Shown here: positions 43,195-51,760 of the stretch, one piece after another | Layout: the number at the start of each line of letters is the position of its first letter | Position numbering within the stretch: the first letter of the stretch is position 1 | DNA from: an uncultured Bacteroidales bacterium | GTDB lineage: Bacteria; Bacteroidota; Bacteroidia; Bacteroidales; Bacteroidaceae | NCBI GenBank assembly: GCA_902800925.1 | Contig: CADCGD010000019.1 | Coordinates: 1-57,580, forward strand | Direction of reading: 5' to 3' | Length of the DNA stretch: 57,580 bases | Position numbers and translations under genes: made by a program | The notes under the pieces: model-generated | The model's database searches: none | Told to the model about the DNA's origin: nothing | What the model saw: the letters and a program-made list of their open reading frames with translations, nothing else

Positions 43195-43518
43195 TTAATG
43201 CGACTTGTTCATGATGCGAATCTTTTGTAGCATGGCAGTATTCCAGTCAGCATCGCCGGGCAACTGGTAGCGGCAGTTGCCAGTAGCAGATGGGGTGAAG
43301 ATGGTTTCGGCATTATCAGTAATGAATACCGTGCCACGCTCAGAGAGCTGGAAAAGGTCATTGCCTTCTACAGCATTGATGACTGCCAGAGGGTCCCACA
43401 TCTTCTGTCCCATATCGCAGTCGCAGGTCATATAGACTTGCTTGATGGGGTGTTCGTCGGTCCGCGAGATGTCTGCAATAAAAATCTCATTTTTCTTTTC
43501 ATTATAATATAATTTTAG
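43195..43518 (-). pseudogene. 5'-truncated nucleoside hydrolase remnant
   Basis: The minus-strand frame is open from 43518 to its stop at 43195, but begins right after an in-frame TAA (43521-43519) with no suitable start. It reads NEIFIADISRTDEHPIKQVY, then CDCDMGQKMWDPLAVINAVE, RGTVFITDNAETIFTP and GNCRYQLPGDADWNTAM. This looks like the C-terminal end of an inosine-uridine-type nucleoside hydrolase or related carbohydrate hydrolase, with the catalytic N-terminal part missing. An ATG at 43431 could give 78 aa but is unlikely to be functional. The family call is tentative. Confidence 0.6.
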
Positions 43519-43608
43519 TTATCGTTTGGTGGTGCAAAAATAGGGAATTCTTTTGAGAAATACAGATCTATAATAAACATCAAATTATCCCAATTGAAGT
43601 ATGAGATA

Positions 43609-44367
43609 TTATCTGCGACGGAACTCGGCGCAGGTGATGGCGGTGGCGATGGCGACGTTGAGGCTTTCGGCCGTTTCGCCAGCGGTGTTGTAGTTGGGGA
43701 TGAGTAGCTTGTGGGTAACGAGTTGGCGAATGGCGGGGGAGATGCCGTTGCCCTCGTTGCCCATGACGATGATTCCCTCGGTGGAAAGCTGCTGTTGGTA
43801 GATGTTCTGGCCATCGAGTAGGGTACCGTAGATGGGACAGTGGACAGACTGGAGAAGTGCTTCAAGGTCAGTATATATAATATGTACGTGTGCGAGACTG
43901 CCCATCGTGGCCTGTACCACCTTGGGATTGTAACAGTCGGCAGTATCCTCAGAACAGAAGATGGTCTGGATGCCAAACCAGTCGGCAATGCGGATGATGG
44001 TGCCCAGGTTGCCAGGGTCCTGAACGCCGTCGAGAGCGAGGGAGAGGTTTGAATTAAGAGTTGAGAATTCTGAATTAAGAATTGTCGCTTCGCGATTAGA
44101 AATTGAGAATTGGGAATTAAGAGGTATTTCGAAGACGGCAAGGACCTCCTGCGGGTGCTGCAGGAAGCTGAGCTTGCGCAGCTCGTCATCGGTGATGAGC
44201 TGGGCATTGGGACGCTCAGTGGTAGAGAATATGGCACGGGCCACGTAGCCTGCACGTAACAGGTCGCCAACAACCTTGGGTCCTTCGGCCACGAAGAGGC
44301 CATCATTCCTGCGGTTTTTCTTCAGTTCCAAGGAGTGTACCCACTTTATTTGATTCTTTGACAGCAT
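43609..44367 (-). CDS. TrmH/SpoU-family RNA 2'-O-ribose methyltransferase
   Basis: 252 aa. N-terminal substrate-binding domain (about 1-82: WVHSLELKKNRRNDGLFVAE). C-terminal SPOUT domain (about 109-252) with LALDGVQDPGNLGTIIRIAD (motif 1), IIVMGNEGNGISPAI (motif 2) and LNVAIATAITCAEF (motif 3), so the knot binding S-adenosylmethionine is intact. Between them residues 84-108 (NSQFSISNREATILNSEFST...) are encoded by heptad repeats. Probably methylates rRNA or tRNA. Divergent from tamL, the usual pairing in Bacteroidota. Confidence 0.92.
   Translation of the reverse strand: MLSKNQIKWVHSLELKKNRRNDGLFVAEGPKVVGDLLRAGYVARAIFSTTERPNAQLITDDELRKLSFLQHPQEVLAVFEIPLNSQFSISNREATILNSEFSTLNSNLSLALDGVQDPGNLGTIIRIADWFGIQTIFCSEDTADCYNPKVVQATMGSLAHVHIIYTDLEALLQSVHCPIYGTLLDGQNIYQQQLSTEGIIVMGNEGNGISPAIRQLVTHKLLIPNYNTAGETAESLNVAIATAITCAEFRRR
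44044..44118. repeat. In-frame gagaatt heptads inside the TrmH-type gene
   Basis: Degenerate heptads (gaattaagagttgagaattc, ttagaaattgagaattggga) flank a small palindrome tcgc-ttc-gcga near 44089-44099. All are read through in frame in the interdomain linker. Length (about 75 nt) is a multiple of three. Confidence 0.85.
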
Positions 44368-44388
44368 AAAATTTTAACGTTTTGAGTG

Positions 44389-44416
44389 CAAAGATAGAAA
44401 AAAAATTGTAACTTTG
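44389..44416. promoter_or_regulatory. Divergent -7 boxes between the TrmH-type gene and tamL
   Basis: Minus TATCTTTG (CAAAGATA at 44389-44396) and plus TAACTTTG (44409-44416) are only 12 nt apart (gaaaaaaaattg). The plus box is 7 nt from the tamL ATG, so that mRNA is almost leaderless. Confidence 0.65.
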
Positions 44417-44423
44417 CACCAAA

Positions 44424-46634
44424 ATGCGACGCAGAATCTATTTTTTTGTGCTTTTTGCACTCATTATTACTGGCTGTGCAGAGACAAAGTATGTCCCTGA
44501 CGGGGAGTATTTGCTCGACAGGGCTGATTTGCGTTGCGACGAACCGGCACGCTACATCAGTCTGACTGATATGCGTCCTTTGATTCGTCAGAAAGGCAAT
44601 TCACGATGGTTCTCTGCCTATAAACTCCCACTTAAAACCTATTCGCTGTCGGGGCGTGACACGACGAAGTGGATCAACCGCCTGTTGCGCAGCATGGGTG
44701 AAGAACCAGAACTGTATGACTCCATGCTAACCCTGCAGTCGCTGCAGTCGCTGCAGACACAGATGCAGAACCTGGGGTACCTGCGTGGCTCTGCCGACGT
44801 AGCCGTTAAGAAGAAAGGTAAGAAGCTGCGCACGCTCTACACGCTGCATCCGGGAATACCATATTTTTTGCGCAGTGTGAACTACGATATCCAGGATACC
44901 GCCATTGCTCGTCTGCTTGACCAGATAGACCCTGCCCGTCGCGTGTTGCAGAAAGGGATGGTGTTCAACGCCGACAATCTGGATAGTGAGCGCTCACGCA
45001 TTACACAATATCTTGTCAATCGCGGCTACTACCGTTTCAACAAGGACTTCATCACCTATCGTGCTGACTCCATTGAGGGGGCTAACCAGATAGACCTCAC
45101 ACTGGTGCTGCATCCCTATCAGGATGCCAAGACGTCGGCCAGACCGCATGAAATCTATACGATTGGGCACATCAACTACCTCAGCGGTGATCCTGACAAT
45201 TCTATTATCCCTCTGCGTGAGAAGGTTATGAAGCGTAACACCTTCCTCACTGAAGGAGGTATCTATTCGGCTCGTGACCTGCGTAACACCTACAACCACT
45301 TTGGTCGCCTGGGTATTGTGCGCTATACCAGTATCAACTTCCACGAGCATGAAAACGAACCTGTGCTTGACTGCGACATCAACCTGAGCATGAACAAGTC
45401 GTCGACCATCTCTGTCCAGCCAGAGGGTACTAATACTTCCGGAGACCTTGGTGCAGCACTCACCGTCACCTTCCAGAACCGTAACCTGTTTCATGGTTCG
45501 GAGACCTTCTCCATAGACCTGCGTGGTGCTTATGAAGCCATCAGAGGACTGGAAGACTATGGTAGCGGTAACTTTATTGAATACAGTATTGGTTCGCGCC
45601 TAAGCTTCCCGCGATTTATCGCACCCTTCCTCTCCAGCAGTTTCCGTCGTCGCATCAATGCTACCTCTGAGTTGGCTGCTAACTACGACCTGCAGAACCG
45701 TCCGGAGTTCCACCGCCGTGTGTTCTCTGTGGGATGGAAGTATAAATGGAATGACCAAAGACGCCAGGATCGCTATACGGTGGACTTGTTGGACCTGAAC
45801 TATATCTACATGCCGTGGATTAGCGAAACCTTCGAGAACGAGTATCTGAACAACAGTTCGTCGCGCAACTCTATTCTGCGCTACAACTACGAGAACCTCT
45901 TCATCATGAGAACAGGTGTGGGGTACTCGTACAGCAACAACCGCTGGGCCATCAAGGCCAATGTGGAAACGGCAGGCAACCTGCTGAGCTTGTTGACACA
46001 TACCCTTAGTTTCCACAAGAACGAAGAAGGGCAATACACTTTCCTGAATATTGCCTATGCTCAGTATGCCAGAGGAACGTTTGACTTCACGCGGAATATC
46101 GACCTCAGCTTCAACAACCAGCTGGTGTTCCACGTGGGCTTCGGCATTGCCTATCCTTATGGTAACAGTACCATTCTGCCCTTCGAGAAACGTTTCTTCT
46201 CGGGAGGTGCCAATAGCGTCAGAGGATGGAGCGTGCGCTCGTTGGGACCAGGTAAGTTTGTGGGAAAAGACGGCCGTATAGACTTCATCAATCAGACGGG
46301 CGACATGAAACTGGACCTGAATATGGAGTATCGTGCCAAGCTGTTCTGGAAATTCAGTGGAGCGCTGTTCATTGATGCTGGTAACATCTGGACGTTGCGT
46401 GACTACGAAGACCAGCCGGGAGGAAAATTCGAGTTCTCTGAGTTTTTTAACCAGATAGCTGCCAGCTATGGCTTGGGCATCCGCATGAACTTCGACTTCT
46501 TTATTGTGCGTTTCGATATGGGTATGAAGGCGGTCAATCCTGCCTACGAAGACCAGACGGGTCACTTCCCGCTACTTCATCCGAAATTCAGTCGCGACTT
46601 TGCCTTCCACTTTGCGGTAGGCCTGCCATTCTAA
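44424..46634 (+). CDS. tamL: TamL-type outer-membrane assembly lipoprotein (Omp85/BamA superfamily)
   Basis: 736 aa. Lipoprotein signal (FFVLFALIITGCAETKYVPD, Cys at about 18), the hallmark of TamL versus TamA. POTRA-like domains span about 30-310. The C-terminal 16-strand barrel has the Omp85 lid motif (FFSGGANSVRGWSVRSLGPG, VRGW) and an aromatic C-terminus (HFAVGLPF). Inserts or assembles OM proteins with TamB; tamB is not in this window. The 3' end overlaps the convergent lipoprotein gene by 47 nt. Confidence 0.93.
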   Translation: MRRRIYFFVLFALIITGCAETKYVPDGEYLLDRADLRCDEPARYISLTDMRPLIRQKGNSRWFSAYKLPLKTYSLSGRDTTKWINRLLRSMGEEPELYDSMLTLQSLQSLQTQMQNLGYLRGSADVAVKKKGKKLRTLYTLHPGIPYFLRSVNYDIQDTAIARLLDQIDPARRVLQKGMVFNADNLDSERSRITQYLVNRGYYRFNKDFITYRADSIEGANQIDLTLVLHPYQDAKTSARPHEIYTIGHINYLSGDPDNSIIPLREKVMKRNTFLTEGGIYSARDLRNTYNHFGRLGIVRYTSINFHEHENEPVLDCDINLSMNKSSTISVQPEGTNTSGDLGAALTVTFQNRNLFHGSETFSIDLRGAYEAIRGLEDYGSGNFIEYSIGSRLSFPRFIAPFLSSSFRRRINATSELAANYDLQNRPEFHRRVFSVGWKYKWNDQRRQDRYTVDLLDLNYIYMPWISETFENEYLNNSSSRNSILRYNYENLFIMRTGVGYSYSNNRWAIKANVETAGNLLSLLTHTLSFHKNEEGQYTFLNIAYAQYARGTFDFTRNIDLSFNNQLVFHVGFGIAYPYGNSTILPFEKRFFSGGANSVRGWSVRSLGPGKFVGKDGRIDFINQTGDMKLDLNMEYRAKLFWKFSGALFIDAGNIWTLRDYEDQPGGKFEFSEFFNQIAASYGLGIRMNFDFFIVRFDMGMKAVNPAYEDQTGHFPLLHPKFSRDFAFHFAVGLPF

Positions 46635-47031
46635 CCTGCCAACTGCCGTTGCGCTTGACAACGGTGGTTTGGAACAATGCCTTCTCGATTTGTGAGGGTT
46701 CTTCACCGGCAACAGTAGGTTTTACGCTGTTGCGTACCACCAGTTCCACCACGCGCAGGGTGTCATTGGCTTCCGGGAAGAAATCCGTAGCTTCCACCTC
46801 GGCAGCTTGCTGTTTGAGGAGGTCAAGGTCTTGTTGTGTGGTGTTGGAAGCTGCAAACTGCAACCAGCGACGACTCTCAGGAGTACACAGTGCCTCGGCA
46901 GTGTGATAGTCGCAGTTAAAGAAAGCCTCGCCCCATTCAACAGCAATCGCTGTTGCTTGCTCGTCGTCGTTTTGTATCATGTTGCAGGCTGTCAACGACA
47001 GTGCCAGCAACAGTATTTGGAATTTCTTCAT
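46588..47031 (-). CDS. Small lipoprotein, NTF2/DUF4878-like
   Basis: 147 aa from ATG 47031. Lipoprotein signal (FQILLLALSLTACNM, Cys at about 16). The mature part ATAIAVEWGEAFFNCDYHTA...EALCTPESRRWLQF and the C-terminal VVKRNGSWQVRMAGLP fit small cone-shaped domains that follow a pattern seen in DUF4878 proteins. Function unknown. An upstream ATG at 47073 precedes the -7 box and is rejected. The last 47 nt are antisense to the end of tamL. Confidence 0.75.
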   Translation of the reverse strand: MKKFQILLLALSLTACNMIQNDDEQATAIAVEWGEAFFNCDYHTAEALCTPESRRWLQFAASNTTQQDLDLLKQQAAEVEATDFFPEANDTLRVVELVVRNSVKPTVAGEEPSQIEKALFQTTVVKRNGSWQVRMAGLPQSGRQSRD

Positions 47032-47052
47032 GATTTCGGCCTGTTTTGCCTG

Positions 47053-47112
47053 CAAAGATACAAAATAATGCATAAATCATAATGCATAATTCATATTTAT
47101 TTTGTACTTTTG
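47053..47112. promoter_or_regulatory. Divergent promoter pair around a heptad tract (lipoprotein / MBL hydrolase)
   Basis: Minus TATCTTTG (CAAAGATA at 47053-47060) and plus TACTTTTG (47105-47112), 44 nt apart. The gap reads caaaataatgcataaatcat, then aatgcataattcat heptads and a T-rich end with g. Neither side has a TTTG -33 box. Confidence 0.65.
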
Positions 47113-47134
47113 CACGCAAATTACGAAAAACGTC

Positions 47135-47938
47135 ATGCTGAAGTTTATCTCTTTCGGTAGTGGAAGCAGTGGAAACTGCTATCTGTTGGCCACCAAGACC
47201 GACGCACTGCTTATAGATATAGGAGTAGGACTGAGAGGTCTGAAGAAAGCCTGTCGCGACTATGGCGTCAGTCTTTCCAGCGTGCATCATGTCCTCATCA
47301 CCCACGACCATGCTGACCATATCAAATCGGTAGGCGCCTTCAGCAACGAGTACAACGTCCCCATCTATACTACCCAGGAGGTCCATGATGGCATTAATCG
47401 TAACTACTGTGTGGTGAAGAAGGTTGCTGACGAGTTGGTCGGACTGGTAGAGAAGGGGAAGACCATTCAGTTGGGTGACTTCACCGTAACCCCTTTTGCC
47501 GTACCCCACGACAGTGCCGACAATGTGGGCTACTTCATCGAGGCTGAGGGTACGAACTTCTGTCTGATTACGGATGCCGGTAGTGTGACTGACGAGATGA
47601 AGCAGTTTATTAATAAGGCGCATCACCTGGTTATCGAGGCCAACCATGACATTGAGATGGTGCAGAATGGTCCCTATCCGCAGTTCTTGAAGGACCGCAT
47701 TCTCTCTGGTACAGGGCATATGAACAACCACGACTGTGGCATTGCTATCATAGAGAATATGTCAGAGCAGTTGAAAAACGTGTGGCTCTGTCATCTCAGT
47801 GAGGAGAATAACCATCCGGAATTGGCACGTAAGACGGTGGAGAGCATCTTGCGTGACTATGGTGTCATTGCAGGTGTTGACCTTCGTTTGGAGGTCCTCA
47901 AGCGTACCACACCTACTGGTCCCTTTGAGTTGGACTAA
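47135..47938 (+). CDS. MBL-fold metallo-hydrolase (WalJ/YycJ-like)
   Basis: 267 aa from ATG 47135; an in-frame TTG at 47102 precedes the -7 box. FISFGSGSSGNCYLLAT at the N-terminus, VLITHDHADHIKSVGAF (HxHxDH metal site), FAVPHDSADNVGYFI, LVIEANHD and CHLSEENNHPELA complete the metallo-beta-lactamase ligands. Similar proteins act as DNA exonucleases or cell-wall regulators; no WalRK pair is near, so substrate is open. Confidence 0.9.
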   Translation: MLKFISFGSGSSGNCYLLATKTDALLIDIGVGLRGLKKACRDYGVSLSSVHHVLITHDHADHIKSVGAFSNEYNVPIYTTQEVHDGINRNYCVVKKVADELVGLVEKGKTIQLGDFTVTPFAVPHDSADNVGYFIEAEGTNFCLITDAGSVTDEMKQFINKAHHLVIEANHDIEMVQNGPYPQFLKDRILSGTGHMNNHDCGIAIIENMSEQLKNVWLCHLSEENNHPELARKTVESILRDYGVIAGVDLRLEVLKRTTPTGPFELD

Positions 47939-47965
47939 CCTCTTTCCTTTGTATTATTAGGTATA

Positions 47966-49213
47966 TTAGTCAAACTGCATAGCTTTGACTGGCTGGATGT
48001 GCGATACCAGATAACTGGGGGCTATTAGCACAAAGACGGAGATAAGCAAGGTCGCTACGTTGAGAATGACGATGATGGGGATGTTGAGCTCCATGGGTGC
48101 CGTGTCGACGTAGTAGCTGGCGGGGTCGAGATGGATAAAGCCTGTATGCTGTTGCAGTACTACCAGACCAATACCAATCACATCGCCAATGAGCAATCCC
48201 TGACTGATGATGAAGGCGGCAAACCATAGGAAGGTGTGGCGCACTGTACTGTTGCGTGCTCCCAAGGCTTTCAGAATACCAATCATCTGTGTGCGTTCTA
48301 GAATGATAATAAGCAGACCGCTAATCATGGTGAAGCCAGCCACGCAAATCATCAGTGCCAGGATAATCCATACATTGACGTCGAGTAGTGAGAGCCATGA
48401 GAAGACCTGTGGGTAGGTCTCGAAGATGGTTTGTGAGATGAGGGTCTCTCCATAGCGGTCGGTGTGATTCTTGATCAGGTCGATGACCTGCATGTTGGTC
48501 TCGTTGATAAGATCAAAGTCCTTGACAAGTATCTCTGCGCCACTGCACTGGTCTGGTTCCCAGTCGTTCAACTTCGTTGTGGTGCGCAGGTCGGTGAGGC
48601 AGAGCACATCGTCAAACTGCTTCATATGACTCTGGTAGATGGCACTGACGGTAAAGCGACGGGCGCGTACGTCGTCGTAGGCGATGAAGTAAGCATACAC
48701 CTTATCGCCAACATGTAGCTGTAGCTTGTCGGCCATCTTGCGTGAGATGACTAACTTGTTGCTACTTGTCTTGCTGCTGAACGTGGGGAGTGTACCTTCT
48801 TGCAGATTCTGGCGGATAAACGACAGGTCGTAGTTTTCGCCGATGCCCTTGAAGGCAACACCCAGAAAGTCACTGTCAGTCTTCAGAATGCCCTGCGTCA
48901 TGGTGTAGCACTCTACATGTCGGACGTTGGGAATCTTCTTGAGCTTGCGTGTCAGGGTGTCGTTGATAGCGATAGGCGCAGGTACGGCTGTCTGTTGGGT
49001 AGCAAAGTTGGTCACTTGTATGTGACTGCCAAAGCCTACCACCTTGTCGCGGATAGTGTGTTTGAAACCAAGTATCACGCTGACGGTGATAATCATTACA
49101 GCCAATCCAATCGCCACACCAACGGTAGCGATGCGAATAGCAGGACGACTCACCTCATGGCGGTCGCCCTCAGAGAAATAGATGCGGCGTGAAAGGAAAA
49201 ACGGAAGATTCAT
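47966..49213 (-). CDS. FtsX/LolE-like ABC transporter permease
   Basis: 415 aa with four TM helices: one near 28-52 (VGVAIGLAVMIITVSVILGF) and three in the C-terminal third (VWIILALMICVAGFTMISGL, FAAFIISQGLLIGDVIG, IPIIVILNVATLLISVFVLI). A large periplasmic domain lies between (about 55-265). This is the MacB/FtsX class, as in LolC/LolE that extract lipoproteins. No ATP-binding partner is beside it, so the assignment to lipoprotein release is by similarity only. The start overlaps the end of the aminotransferase gene (ATGA). Confidence 0.88.
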   Translation of the reverse strand: MNLPFFLSRRIYFSEGDRHEVSRPAIRIATVGVAIGLAVMIITVSVILGFKHTIRDKVVGFGSHIQVTNFATQQTAVPAPIAINDTLTRKLKKIPNVRHVECYTMTQGILKTDSDFLGVAFKGIGENYDLSFIRQNLQEGTLPTFSSKTSSNKLVISRKMADKLQLHVGDKVYAYFIAYDDVRARRFTVSAIYQSHMKQFDDVLCLTDLRTTTKLNDWEPDQCSGAEILVKDFDLINETNMQVIDLIKNHTDRYGETLISQTIFETYPQVFSWLSLLDVNVWIILALMICVAGFTMISGLLIIILERTQMIGILKALGARNSTVRHTFLWFAAFIISQGLLIGDVIGIGLVVLQQHTGFIHLDPASYYVDTAPMELNIPIIVILNVATLLISVFVLIAPSYLVSHIQPVKAMQFD

Positions 49214-50409
49214 TCCACTCTCCCAGGATAAGCCTCCAAAGCTTTCTGCAGTACGACAAGGGCACGCTCCAGGTCTTCCTTCTTCAATACGTAGGCGATA
49301 CGTACCTGATTGATGCCTGCACCTGGCGTAGTGTAGAAACCGGCGGCAGGAGCCATCATAACGGTAGCGCCCTCGTACTCGAACTCAGAGAGACACCAGC
49401 GACAGAATCGTTCTGCATCGTCGACAGGAAGTTTGGCAACGGTATAGAAAGCGCCCATCGGAATAGGTGAGTAGACACCTGGTATGCGGTTCAGTCCGTC
49501 AATAAGACATTTACGGCGCTCAACATATTCGTCGTAGACATCGCGGTAATACTCCTCAGGGGCATCGAGTGAGGCCTCAGCAACAATCTGACCAATAAGA
49601 GGAGGAGAAAGACGGGCCTGACAGAACTTCATGACGGCCTTACGAACCTCCTGGTTCTTGGTAATCAGGGCTCCGATACGGATACCACACTCTGAATAGC
49701 GCTTTGATACGGAGTCGATGAGGATAACATTCTGTTCGATGCCTTCCAAGTGGCAGGCAGAAATATAAGGTGAACCCGTATATATGTATTCGCGATAAAC
49801 CTCGTCAGAGAAGAGGTACAGGTCGTATTTCTTCACCAGGTCGCGTATCTGGTTCATCTCACGGCGTGTATACAGATAGCCTGTCGGGTTGTTAGGGTTA
49901 CAAATCATAATAGCACGCGTGCGGTCATTGATAAGTTCCTCAAACTTCTCCACCTTAGGCAGTGAGAAACCTTCATCAATCGTCGTCGCAATGGTGCGGA
50001 TCTTGGCGCCTGCACTGATGGCAAAAGCCATGTAGTTAGCGTAGGCAGGTTCTGGCACGATAATCTCGTCGCCAGGGTTCAGACACGACAGAAAGGCAAA
50101 CAGTACCGCCTCAGAACCACCGCTGGTGATGATGATATCGTCGGCTGTTACGTTGATGTTGTACTTGGCGTAATAGCTGACTAACTTCTCGCGATAGCTG
50201 AGATAGCCTTGCGAGGGCGAGTATTCGAGGATGTCACGATCAATGGTTTTCAGCGCGTCAAGACCCACTTGAGGCGTGGGCAGATCGGGCTGTCCAATGT
50301 TCAGATGATACACGTGCGTTCCACGTTTTTTGGCTGCGGCAGCCAGAGGTGCGAGTTTTCTGATAGGTGACTCTGGCATCTCCAGTCCGCGTACTGATAT
50401 TTCTGGCAT
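49210..50409 (-). CDS. Class I/II pyridoxal-phosphate aminotransferase
   Basis: 399 aa, fold type I. HLNIGQPDLPTPQVGLDAL, ITSGGSEAVLFAFLSCLNPG (PLP phosphate loop), ICNPNNPTGYLYTRRE (Asn), LFSDEVYREYIYTG (Asp/Tyr), SVSKRYSECGIRIGALI (Schiff-base Lys) and VRIAYVLKKEDLERAL (carboxylate Arg). Aspartate- or alanine-type substrate preference is not decidable from motifs. Upstream gene of a two-gene operon with the permease; overlap of 4 nt gives translational coupling. Confidence 0.93.
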   Translation of the reverse strand: MPEISVRGLEMPESPIRKLAPLAAAAKKRGTHVYHLNIGQPDLPTPQVGLDALKTIDRDILEYSPSQGYLSYREKLVSYYAKYNINVTADDIIITSGGSEAVLFAFLSCLNPGDEIIVPEPAYANYMAFAISAGAKIRTIATTIDEGFSLPKVEKFEELINDRTRAIMICNPNNPTGYLYTRREMNQIRDLVKKYDLYLFSDEVYREYIYTGSPYISACHLEGIEQNVILIDSVSKRYSECGIRIGALITKNQEVRKAVMKFCQARLSPPLIGQIVAEASLDAPEEYYRDVYDEYVERRKCLIDGLNRIPGVYSPIPMGAFYTVAKLPVDDAERFCRWCLSEFEYEGATVMMAPAAGFYTTPGAGINQVRIAYVLKKEDLERALVVLQKALEAYPGRVE

Positions 50410-50435
50410 GTTGTTTAATTTACGTAAATCGCTTG

Positions 50436-50495
50436 CAAAGGTACGAAATAATTCATAATTAATAATGCATTATTCATAATTTTTTTGTACTTTTG
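50436..50495. promoter_or_regulatory. Divergent promoter pair around a heptad tract (aminotransferase / pseudokinase)
   Basis: Minus TACCTTTG (CAAAGGTA at 50436-50443) and plus TACTTTTG (50488-50495), exactly 44 nt apart. The gap reads cgaaataattcataattaat, aatgcattattcataatt and a T-run with g. Same layout and spacing as 47053-47112 and nearly as 14769-14827. Confidence 0.7.
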
Positions 50496-50520
50496 TGCCC
50501 TGAAAAACAAATATGCAAGT

Positions 50521-51741
50521 ATGAACTACGAAGAAATGCTCGCTGCCAAAAACGATGGAAGGCTGAATAAGACCCTTCTGCCCATCGGTGAATACTACCG
50601 TGTTCAGATGGATGGCAAGTACCGTGCAATGGTCGATGTTCGTCCTGAATTGAACAGTAGCATTGTCTTCTCTGGCGCTTTGAAGACAGAGTGTGAGCGC
50701 AACAAGTCATTGGTGAACCGACATCAGTTGCACTACACCACTGTCATAGATGAGAATGGAGAAGTACGGCAGTTGGAGGTAGAGCCTGGCGTATTCCTCT
50801 CGATGGAACAGTTGCTCAATGAGCATCCTGCCGTCGTGGGTGAGAAAGGTTTTGTCGACAATACGTTGCAGGGCTTGGTGGATATCACTACTTACCTGCA
50901 TAGCCAGGGCATCAAGCATGTGTGTTACTCACCCAAGAGCGTGTTGGTGCGCAAGGGAGACCACGCTGTGATGCTGCTTTCTCACGGCTCGTTTTATCTG
51001 GCTATGGACGACCAGCGTGCCTTCTATGGTGACGATGCTGTCTTTGTGGCTCCTGAGGTTCTGGACCATGGAACGATTGATGAACGTTGCGATGTCTATT
51101 CTATTGGTAAGTTCATGGAAACTATTTTCCAACGTGCAGACATGTCGATGGAATATCGCAAAGCCTTAAAGAAAGCTACCAGCGAGAAGCCGGAAGACCG
51201 CTATGAAACGCCTCAGGCCCTGTTGAAGGCTGTGCAGTCGCGTCGTAGTATGATGCATTCGGCATGGATGTTGCTGGCAGCAGTCATTATTGCGCTTGTT
51301 GCCTTTGGCATCTATGAAGAACTGATGCCCGAACCAGTACAGGTGGAGTATGTGAAACCTGCACCGCGTCAGGCTACTGACGACCTTTTGGACGATGGTT
51401 TCAAACCAGAGGACTTAGGGGTGGTCAGCGCAGACTCCCTGACTGAGGAGCAACAGGAGGCACAGCGTGTCTATCAGGCCAAGGCTGAAGAGATATTCCG
51501 TAAGAACTATGAGAAGGAGGCCGACCGCATCCTCTCAAAGATATATAATAAGGATTATATGAACGCTACGGAAAAGCAGTTTGCGGCACAGAGTCAGTCA
51601 ACCATCGAGGAACTGATGAAGCTACAACAGAAGATGGGAGTTGAGGCCAGTCTCACTCCTGAGCGTGCCCAACTCATTGCCAGCGAGATCATTGAGCGTA
51701 TTACTAATGAGAAAAAGAAACAGTTGAAGGGTAATCAGTAA
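50521..51741 (+). CDS. Membrane-anchored kinase-like protein (probable pseudokinase)
   Basis: 406 aa from ATG 50521 (an in-frame TTG at 50485 lies upstream of the -7 box). A protein-kinase-like fold spans about 1-235. The APE motif and following Asp survive (VFVAPEVLDHGTIDERCDVY, SIGKFMETIF). The catalytic loop HRDxxxxN is replaced by KHVCYSPKSVLV and DFG by LLSHGSF, and there is no GxGxxG loop, so catalysis is unlikely. A TM helix (about 246-265: SAWMLLAAVIIALVAFGIYE) and a C-terminal charged coiled coil follow. Begins a run with DUF4494 and YggS genes. Confidence 0.78.
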   Translation: MNYEEMLAAKNDGRLNKTLLPIGEYYRVQMDGKYRAMVDVRPELNSSIVFSGALKTECERNKSLVNRHQLHYTTVIDENGEVRQLEVEPGVFLSMEQLLNEHPAVVGEKGFVDNTLQGLVDITTYLHSQGIKHVCYSPKSVLVRKGDHAVMLLSHGSFYLAMDDQRAFYGDDAVFVAPEVLDHGTIDERCDVYSIGKFMETIFQRADMSMEYRKALKKATSEKPEDRYETPQALLKAVQSRRSMMHSAWMLLAAVIIALVAFGIYEELMPEPVQVEYVKPAPRQATDDLLDDGFKPEDLGVVSADSLTEEQQEAQRVYQAKAEEIFRKNYEKEADRILSKIYNKDYMNATEKQFAAQSQSTIEELMKLQQKMGVEASLTPERAQLIASEIIERITNEKKKQLKGNQ

Positions 51742-51760
51742 ATAATTAATAATCAACAAT

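Noticed and set aside
43515-44306. 263-codon minus-strand open frame overlapping the TrmH-type gene
   Set aside because: Out-of-frame shadow of the methyltransferase; composition is Ser/Thr/Arg-rich nonsense and the overlapping frame has intact SPOUT motifs.
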